Shown piece after piece: positions 56,619-64,000 of a stretch of DNA of 64,000 nt. A program made the position numbers and the translations under genes. Source of the stretch: Isoetes taiwanensis. Lineage: Eukaryota; Streptophyta; Lycopodiopsida; Isoetales; Isoetaceae. The notes beneath the pieces were generated by a model that did not search any database, was not told where the DNA came from, and worked only from the letters and a program-made list of their open reading frames with translations. Within the stretch, counting starts at the first letter, position 1. Each line of letters begins with the position of its first letter. The stretch is from NCBI GenBank assembly GCA_021234155.1, contig JAJEKV010000033.1, positions 2,213,454-2,277,453 on the forward strand. The letters are read 5' to 3'.

Positions 56619-58568
56619 ATGGCGGCCAAGAGTGAAGGACCAGCAATCGGAATTGATTTGGGCACCACCTATTCGTGTGTTGGGGTGTGGCAGCATGATC
56701 GGGTTGAAATTATAGCAAATGATCAGGGCAACAGGACAACTCCTTCTTATGTTGCTTTTACTGATACAGAACGTTTGATCGGAGATGCTGCAAAGAATCA
56801 GGTTGCTATGAATCCCACAAATACTGTGTTTGATGCAAAGCGCCTCATAGGTAGGCGTTTTAGCGATTCTTCTGTCCAGGCAGATATGAAGCTCTGGCCC
56901 TTTAAAGTTATTCCTGGGCCCGGCGATAAGCCCATGATTATTGTTAATTACAAGGGTGAGGAGAAGCAATTTGCCCCTGAAGAGATTTCCTCCATGGTCC
57001 TTACTAAGATGAAGGAAATTGCAGAAGCTTTCTTGGGCACCAGTATCAAGAATGCTGTTGTCACAGTTCCTGCTTATTTTAATGATTCTCAGAGGCAGGC
57101 TACCAAGGATGCCGGTGTAATTGCTGGTCTGAATGTGATGAGGATTATTAATGAGCCAACAGCTGCTGCTATTGCTTATGGATTGGATAAGAAGGCTTCT
57201 AGTGTTGGGGAAAAGAATGTTCTCATCTTTGATCTTGGTGGGGGTACATTTGATGTGTCTATCTTGACCATTGAGCAGGGGATTTTTGAAGTAAAGGCCA
57301 CTGCTGGAGATACCCATCTTGGTGGTGAGGATTTTGATAACAGAATGGTGAATCACTTTGTTCAGGAATTTAAGAGGAAGTATAAGAAAGATATCAGTGG
57401 TAATGCTAGGGCTTTGAGAAGACTAAGAACTGCTTGTGAGAGGGCAAAAAGGACGCTTTCTTCTACAGCCCAGACAACCATAGAGATTGATTCCCTTTAT
57501 GAAGGTATTGATTTCTATTCCACAATAACTAGGGCTAGGTTTGAAGAGCTTTGCATGGATATGTTTAGGAAGTGCATGGAGCCTGTAGAGAAATGTCTAA
57601 AGGATGCCAAGATGGACAAAGGTTCTGTAGATGAGGTTGTATTGGTAGGAGGGTCAACAAGGATTCCTAAGGTGCAGCAGCTATTGCAAGATTTTTTCAA
57701 TGGCAAGGAGCTGTGCAAGAGCATCAATCCCGATGAAGCAGTAGCTTATGGTGCTGCAGTTCAGGCTGCCATTTTGAGTGGTGAAGGAAATGAGAAGGTG
57801 CAGGATTTGCTTCTCTTGGATGTTACACCTCTTTCACTTGGCCTGGAAACTGCTGGAGGTGTTATGACTGTCCTAATCCCCAGAAACACCACTATTCCTA
57901 CCAAAAAGGAGCAAATCTTTTCCACTTATTCAGATAACCAGCCAGGAGTTTTGATTCAGGTGTTTGAGGGTGAAAGGGCCAGAACAAAAGATAATAACTT
58001 GCTTGGGAAATTTGAGTTGTCTGGCATCCCCCCTGCTCCTAGAGGTGTGCCACAGATCAATGTCTGTTTTGATATAGATGCAAATGGTATTTTAAATGTA
58101 TCTGCTGAAGATAAAACATCAGGGAAGAAGAGCAAGATTACAATTACCAATGACAAGGGCAGGTTGAGTAAGGATGAAATTGAGAAAATGGTTCAAGATG
58201 CAGAGAAGTACAAGTCAGAAGATGAGGAAGCAAAGAGGAAAGTGGAGGCCAAGAATTCTTTAGAGAATTATGTTTATAACATGAGAAACACAGTGAGGGA
58301 TGAGAAAATTGCTGGTAAGTTGGATGCGGCTGACAAGAAAAAGATTGAAGATGCAGTGGAGAAAGCTATACAGTGGTTGGATCAGAACCAGCTTGCAGAA
58401 GTTGATGAGTTTGAAGATAAAATGAAGGAGGTTGAGGGTATCTGCAACCCAATTATAGCAAAGATGTACCAAGGAGGGGCTGATGGAGAGATGCCTCAAG
58501 CTGGTGGAGGCGGGTATGGTGCTTCTGGTGCTGCAGGTCCAGGACCTAAGATTGAAGAGGTTGACTGA
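56619..58568 (+). CDS. HSP70: cytosolic heat-shock protein 70
   Basis: Intact, intronless, 649 residues. The start is ATG 56619 (AAGGTATGGCGGCC); upstream in-frame codons give no other ATG. ATPase domain signatures are [13 protein letters not shown] (residues about 12-24), [14 protein letters not shown] (about 204-217) and [17 protein letters not shown] (about 340-356). The linker [15 protein letters not shown] (about 396-410) leads to the substrate-binding domain and helical lid. The Gly-rich tail ends PKIEEVD, the cytosolic motif that binds TPR cochaperones such as HOP and CHIP. The protein folds nascent and stress-damaged clients with J-proteins and nucleotide exchange factors. Lack of introns plus the heat-shock elements upstream fit a heat-inducible member of the family. 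It is the best-preserved gene in the window and shows no sign of decay. Confidence 0.97.
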   Translation: MAAKSEGPAIGIDLGTTYSCVGVWQHDRVEIIANDQGNRTTPSYVAFTDTERLIGDAAKNQVAMNPTNTVFDAKRLIGRRFSDSSVQADMKLWPFKVIPGPGDKPMIIVNYKGEEKQFAPEEISSMVLTKMKEIAEAFLGTSIKNAVVTVPAYFNDSQRQATKDAGVIAGLNVMRIINEPTAAAIAYGLDKKASSVGEKNVLIFDLGGGTFDVSILTIEQGIFEVKATAGDTHLGGEDFDNRMVNHFVQEFKRKYKKDISGNARALRRLRTACERAKRTLSSTAQTTIEIDSLYEGIDFYSTITRARFEELCMDMFRKCMEPVEKCLKDAKMDKGSVDEVVLVGGSTRIPKVQQLLQDFFNGKELCKSINPDEAVAYGAAVQAAILSGEGNEKVQDLLLLDVTPLSLGLETAGGVMTVLIPRNTTIPTKKEQIFSTYSDNQPGVLIQVFEGERARTKDNNLLGKFELSGIPPAPRGVPQINVCFDIDANGILNVSAEDKTSGKKSKITITNDKGRLSKDEIEKMVQDAEKYKSEDEEAKRKVEAKNSLENYVYNMRNTVRDEKIAGKLDAADKKKIEDAVEKAIQWLDQNQLAEVDEFEDKMKEVEGICNPIIAKMYQGGADGEMPQAGGGGYGASGAAGPGPKIEEVD

Positions 58569-58691
58569 GTCTTCATTTCTGAGGTTTCTTGCTACATGTT
58601 TTTTGAACGTTTTACACAAAACAGACATGAGGTGAAATAACAGAGTTGTCATGTACATTTGTTTTTAGCAACTGGCTTGTATATGGGGTTC

Positions 58692-58697
58692 AATAAA
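58692..58697 (+). terminator. HSP70 polyadenylation signal
   Basis: AATAAA 124 bp after the stop codon, in a T-rich 3' UTR. Confidence 0.6.
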
Positions 58698-59324
58698 TAT
58701 CTTTTTAAGAATTAAAGTGTTGCTTTTTGAAATTCTGTTGAGGCTTTGGAAACTAATGGGTTTAGTGCAGTCGTATTCAGAAAAAACTGTCAAAAATTAT
58801 AGCAATAAGAACAATATGAAGGAGAGCCAATTCAAACATTGAAGACAAGTTTCTGCGTCACCAAATGAGAAACAAGTGCTGTAATCACCTCCAAGTTCTC
58901 AAATATAGAGTCCATTAACTTGAGCCAGGAGGCGTTCTGCCTATTGCATGTGTCTACTTCAGTGGCTGTGGGACAAAAAATAAATAAGCTAAGCTAAGCT
59001 GCTGCTAATCAGAATTTCATGGCATTGTAAGCGATTAAAGCTAGAGTGAGAGCAAGGGTGTAACGCTGCTAGCTAAAAACCTGATAAGCTATGTGCCTTT
59101 CTACATGTATAGCATGAGTGCTTTGGCATCTGCTATTCCTATGCATGCATTCCTTAAATGTTATTGCTATTTGATGATGATGATGCATACTATGCAAAAT
59201 AGGGAATAAGTTAAAAAAGGCAACTCAAAAGGGGCATAATACATTGCTCTATCGCCATGCAGAACAAAGCATACATTCCCTAGGGATGGAGAAGAGCAAG
59301 CATACATTCCCTAGAGATGGAGAA

Positions 59325-59725
59325 GAGCAAGATTACAAGTACACTGATAAGGACAAGGTTAAGGATGAAATTGAGAAAATGGTTCAGGAGAAGTACAAGT
59401 TAGGAGATGAGGAAGCAAAGAAGGAAGTGAAGGCGAAGAATGCTTTAGAAAATTATGTTATATATAATATGAGAAACACAGTGAAGGATGAAAAATTTAC
59501 AGGTAAGGTAAGTTAAATGTACTGGACAAGAAGAAGATTGAGGATGTAGTGGAGAAAATTGTACAATGGCTGGCTTGCAGAAGTTTGCAAGTTTAAGGAT
59601 AAAATCAAGGAGTTGCAGGGCATCTGTAACCCTATTATTGCACAGATGGACTAGGAAGGGGCTGATGGAGAAATGTCTCAAGTTGGTGTGGGAAGTCCAG
59701 GACCAAAGATGGAGGAAGTTGTTTA
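59325..59725 (+). pseudogene. HSP70 C-terminal fragment, decayed
   Basis: The frame reads [20 protein letters not shown] and [20 protein letters not shown], then after frameshifts [27 protein letters not shown] and GPKMEEVV. This is the lid and tail of HSP70, matching 58170-58568, with stops (for example TAG at 59652), a missing Gly-rich part and EEVV in place of EEVD. Just before it a 33-bp unit (CATACATTCCCTAG-GATGG) is doubled (59270-59330). It is probably a partial tandem duplicate of the gene upstream. Confidence 0.85.
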
Positions 59726-60391
59726 AAAGGTCGCGAGGATTTTTAGGTATCTTGGTTAGAATAGAATAGAAAAGAAGTGTTTTTAGACAAGTTAATAGAG
59801 AGATAAAAGGAAAAATCTACAGAAGGTCTTTTGACATTTTGAAATTGTAATGGAAGAGTTGCAGGATTTTCTACGCCTCTACAAAAATTCCTTGCATAGA
59901 TATAGAACATTTTGAAATTATAATTTTGTTTTGGTATGTTATGGGAGATCTTGTATTTTTTGTCTAAAAATTAAATAAAAATTCAAAAAACATCGATAAC
60001 ATATGAACCATTAAGTATAATATATAATATAACTCCTAAACACACTAAAACAAAGATTTCGATTTGTTTTTTTTAATCTTAATAATTTTCGGTATATACA
60101 TATGTTATATTCTTGCTGCCAAAAGTTGCTCCCGGATACTGCTTGCATAGCTGTTTGTAGACATGGCGAAAGCTCCAACACAACACAAAATCATAAAAAT
60201 CCTGCCTGACCCAGAGCTCAGGAGTCTGCAGCGAAAAGGATCTTCTTGCATCCATTCCCTTGCTAAAGTTGGAATTCGTTGGGCCATGACAAGGACAACA
60301 TTTATCAGTTTTGAGTTTTGTCCTTGCATTAAAGTTACTATTTAGCCCTTTGTACATTAGAATTTAAACAGATTTACAAATTGTATAAATT

Positions 60392-60600
60392 GTGCAGATG
60401 CATCATGTGTTATCAGCATTATAAGATGCTATTACAAGGGGAGATATGTAAAAGTTATCTGCATCAAGTACCGTGCAGATGCATCATGTGTTATCAGCAT
60501 TATAAGATGCTATTACAAGGGGAGATATGTAAAAGTTATCTGCATCAAGTACCGTGCAGATGGGGAGATATGTAAAAGTTATCTGCATCAAGTACCGTGC
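60392..60600. repeat. 81-bp tandem repeat
   Basis: Units start GTGCAGATG at 60392 and 60473, with a truncated third at 60554 and a remnant at 60597. They share ATTACAAGGGGAGATATGTA and TTATCTGCATCAAGTACC. Flanking sequence (CCTTGCATTA-AGT-ACTATTTAGCCC) is itself duplicated at about 60325 and 60625, so a larger block was amplified too. Confidence 0.85.
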
Positions 60601-61227
60601 AGATGCTATTACATACTATTCAACGTCCTTGCATTACAGTAACTATTTAGCCCTTTGTACATTAGAATCTGTACAGTTTTACAAATTTTAAAAATTGTGC
60701 TATTACAAGGGGAGACATGTAAAGTTATGTGCGTCAAATACCGTGAAGATGCTATTACGAGCTATTAACATTACAAGATGCTATTACAAGGGGAGACATG
60801 TAATGTTATGTGCCTCAAGTATAATTGACATTTTTAGCAGGGTTGCCTAACCCGAGGTGCACAGTTTGCTGCAATTCTAAGGTGTCCACGTGGCTGTTTA
60901 GGTAAGCCAAAAATATTCTCATTCGTAGGATCCGTTAATTTATGCATCGATGGATGGGGAAATTTAAAACTCCTAAAAATTGTGTTCTAACCATGGCCTC
61001 CAACATGGTTTCGTTCCCACGAAGAACTAGCTGCAAAAATCGAAAGTGGTGTAAATTGTGTTTTAGTGTGTCTCATGCAGTTCCAACCATGGATGACATA
61101 TTTAACAAAATTTGGACTTATTCAAATCTAATAGATATACTTCAAAGATGCCATGATAAGATTTTATGTATTTTTAACTCTTAATTATTTTTATGATTTG
61201 TTCAACTCATCATTAAATCAAAAGTAT

Positions 61228-61754
61228 GATGGTTATTAAAGTATAAAATTGCTTTCTAATTAAAATTTTCATTTTAATCTATTTAGAACTAAATTCTTAT
61301 CTAAGTAAACTCCGTATGATTAAAACGTTATTTTTTTTTTAAATATTTTAAGAAAAAAATTTTAGATTGAAATAATTAAATGATTACGTTTATGTTTTAA
61401 TAAAAAAAATAGTTTATTACTATTAATTTCAATATATTTTATTGTACTAATAATAAATTGTTCAATAGCTATTATTAAAACATTAACTTTATTATTTATT
61501 AATTTCAACCTAAAACTTTTCTTAAAATATTTTTAAAAGCGTAAAATTCATAAATTGTGAAATTCTCGTAATAGTTTTTTTGTCAATCGCTTATCAACCC
61601 ATTAGATTTCATTTAGAAATTATCACGATTGCCAAATTTAATATTTATTAAATTATTGAAAGTTTGAGATTTTGTATTCTTGAAATATTTAATTGTAAAT
61701 GGATTCAAGTAAAAATTAGTTCAGAAAGCAATTTTATTTTTTGATAACTATTAC
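61228..61754. mobile_element. AT-rich foldback / MITE-like element
   Basis: The left arm (ATGATGGTTATT..ATAAAATTGCTTTCT) pairs with the right arm (AGAAAGCAATTTTAT..GATAACTATTACG). An inner pair (61341-61380 with 61494-61535: AAATATTTTAAGAAAA / CTTTTCTTAAAATATTT) also matches. It is about 530 bp, non-coding and over 75% AT. The right arm carries roughly 100 bp more than the left. Target duplications are not clear. Confidence 0.5.
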
Positions 61755-61759
61755 GATTT

Positions 61760-64000
61760 AAATTTATATAAAAATTTTAACAATCAAGAAGAATTAAACA
61801 ATACATATATTCTTATAATGGCATCATTGAAGTGTTATCTATTAAATTTGAATAAGTCCACGTTTTGTTGAATATGTCATATGGCTTAAAACACGATTAC
61901 TGGATTGTTCTTTTGTTAGGTTCAGTAAGCTGCTGAGGTCGTATAAAGGATTTGGAGCTGTTCCTATAAAATTAGATTGATAAGATGATAAAACATTGTG
62001 GATTTTGAGCCAAATTGCGCGACTTTTTCTTTGCCTTGGCGATGCCAGCCAGCTCCTCCAATTCGCTTTATCTCCTTTTCCAAGTAATACTACATACCAC
62101 TGTGTAAATGCAAAATCCAAAGAATCTAAAGACATGCGTTTTTGGGTTATCCTGTCGTGGAAGACTTGTCGTCTCCAAAGATGATCTAAGATGCTTAGTG
62201 TTGGTCGAAATGATTGGGTTTGGTTCTATTCTTTTATATCCAAGCCTTAAAACAACAGTAGTTGAATGTAAATTGTGGCAAACAACTGGCATTTCAACAG
62301 GGTCGTTGTGGTAAATAACAAGTATTTTTGTTTTCTTTTTTTGAAGTTCAAAATGCCCATGCTCATTCTTATGGTGTCGTTTAACATCAGGGACTTGGTG
62401 GAGCAGCTATCGTGGAGCAGGGTTAGGTTGCAAGTTGGATAACGCCTGAATCCAACCAACTCTTCAATCCATTTTCATGTTCAGGGCTTAAACAAGTTTC
62501 AGCAAGCTTTCTACACATCTAGCGGCATGGTGACGGGATCAGATTGTGGTCAAAACACCTTCAGCTGTATGGTGAAATTTGTGGTCCAAATCAGGTAACA
62601 TCTTCTTTGTTTCAGTTTTGATGCTATACTCTAGGAGTGCTAGAGTCTGAAGATCCTTTGGTTAGGTTCTATAACAAACCTGTAATTACAAGATAATTTA
62701 TTTGACTACTTTAGTTGATTTTTTAGAGGAAATATTTTTGCTTTGTGTTTGCTCTTCCTCAAAGTACATCTGAATTGCATCCTGCCTTTCGTTCTCAGTT
62801 TCCAAAGGTTGTTCTCTTCATTTTTTGTCTATAGAATCATGTTCTATAAAAAAACCCTATAGTTGAAAAGGAAAAGACCATTTTTGAAAGGGTTTATATT
62901 GAGGTGACAGTTTATAGGCAAAAACATATAACAAAAATGTGTCATCACAGAGTATCAAAAAGATAATCTATTATTATTCTCATCGTTGTTTCTGCACCCA
63001 TTTTTTGTGCTTATTTTACTTCTGCTTTGGGTTATTTTTGACGTGGACTTGATTGTAATGCCTTCTTTGATTTGGCATCATTGCATTCTTTGCTACTGCC
63101 TCTAGAGATTCATGGCAGACGCTTATCCAAGGAGGTATATGTGGCTAACGAATTTTTGCAAGTTTTCTTGCTGTTATACAATAGATACCCCATATTCGAA
63201 TATATCTTTGGCAAAAAAGTGTTTCTACTGATCCTTCTAACAAAGCTCCATCTCTCTGCTGCATCAGGAAGATCAAAAGTTGCAAATTTATTTTAACTAC
63301 TTTATCAATCTCTGTACATTCCTGCCTTTTTCACCATGATCCTTATGCGCTTGTTATACTCCATTGTTTATGGCCTTATTGGTGGCATATCCCATAGCCT
63401 TGTTAGTTTTGATGCAAATTAGAATTCAAAACTTGATCAATTCCTTTATCTTAAGTATGAGTCAATTAAACCAAACCTTAGGAATTCAAATATCTCAAAT
63501 AACCTTTTGGCTTCAATGGTTCGTCAATAACCAATATATCACAATACAATGGAATACACAAGAAACAATCGAGCAGACTTGTTTCTTCAATTCATCGACC
63601 CCATTCGGCTTTGTTCCGGCTCATTTAATCATTCAATCCTTTCTTTTCTTAAATCCCCTTGATCTAGACGGTTAGCAGCTTATCTCGGAGCTCGATGCCG
63701 GATCGGTCAGATTTTCTCTTCATAATACAACTTTCATATATCCCACATTCATGAACAGAGAAATCGGCCTTTTTTCAACCATTGAAAAAACCATGCTAAA
63801 TAATCATACCTTAGGTCATATTTTCCTTGTTCTTGAACCATTGTAACTTTTGACCTAATTAATCATAGATCTCCATATGAGCTTGACTGTTAGATCCCTT
63901 CACCATATATGATAACAACTGTCAATCACTCAGGATACATATACTGCACATTTTTCATTTCTAATTATGAGGTGAACAGAAATACACCCTGTTTTTCTAA
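61760..64000. other. gene-free stretch to the window end
   Basis: No recognised gene. The longest open frame (63364-63675) gives hydrophobic text without a family match. Sequence past about 63360 is slightly more ordered but I cannot classify it. Confidence 0.4.

Noticed and set aside
56601-57356. 251-codon open frame on the minus strand
   Set aside because: It lies entirely antisense to the HSP70 gene; its openness follows from HSP70 codon usage and it has no family resemblance.
63364-63675. Hydrophobic ORF suggesting an organellar (plastid or mitochondrial) insertion
   Set aside because: The protein text matches no organellar gene I know and the flanks show no organellar gene order.
1-64000. 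CRISPR array, prokaryotic operon or rRNA gene
   Set aside because: No regularly spaced identical short repeats with unique spacers, no operon-like gene packing and no rRNA signature were seen on either strand.

Overview
This is nuclear DNA from a land plant. The best-supported gene is a plant-type cytosolic HSP70 ending in EEVD. There is also a molybdopterin synthase small subunit (MOCS2A/CNX7 type). Fragments of other plant genes are present: RopGEF (PRONE), sugar-phosphate translocator, an RPB2/NRPD2-like polymerase subunit and the CHL1/DDX11 helicase. All of these are embedded in plant Ty3/gypsy, Ty1/copia and LINE retrotransposons. The mix of elements suggests a large, repeat-rich genome. 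A seed-free plant such as a fern is a guess from the LINE family and repeat load, not something the sequence proves. Most of the window is transposon debris, and I see no prokaryotic, organellar or CRISPR content.

Layout. 1-8.46 kb: right part of a decayed Ty3/gypsy element (gag-protease, RT-RNase H, integrase, then about 2.7 kb of extra sense-strand ORFs, a polypurine tract and one LTR). 8.5-10.1 kb: a LINE-type ORF1 (DUF4283-like) followed directly by a 3' UTR and poly-A, with no ORF2. 10.4-11.05 kb: an unrecognised Cys-rich ORF. About 11.95-17.29 kb: a nearly full-length LINE (LINE-A) with repeated 5' UTR units, ORF1, ORF2, a 3' hairpin and an (ATTCT)n tail. 17.5-18.6 kb: minus-strand gypsy debris. 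19.0-20.5 kb: broken translocator and RopGEF exons. 21.4-22.1 kb: copia pol debris. 22.1 kb: a MITE-like element.

22.3-44 kb is gene-poor. It holds an intact MOCS2A ORF (26.1-26.4 kb), exon-like minus-strand segments from a gene I cannot name (23.4-27.3 kb), an RPB2-like pseudogene flanked by diverged direct duplications (28.3-32 kb), a DDX11/CHL1 fragment (33.4-33.9 kb), several local tandem duplications and a 102-bp near-perfect hairpin (42.6 kb). 44.7-55.4 kb is a nested stack. A minus-strand L1-type LINE abuts copia gag sequence. That LINE is interrupted by a truncated LINE-A relative (45.3-46.9 kb), by a 0.8-kb repeat-rich insert (48.2-49.0 kb) and by a very young LTR element without gag-pol (50.3-53.5 kb; 5-bp target duplication AGTAG).

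56.1-58.7 kb carries the one clearly complete, well-regulated gene: an intronless HSP70 with clustered heat-shock elements, a TATA box and a poly-A signal. A broken copy of its C-terminal end lies 0.8 kb downstream. 60-64 kb is AT-rich, with an 81-bp tandem repeat and a large foldback element. Functionally the window holds two plausible working host genes (HSP70, MOCS2A) in a retrotransposon and gene-fragment graveyard. No multi-gene pathway or operon is visible.
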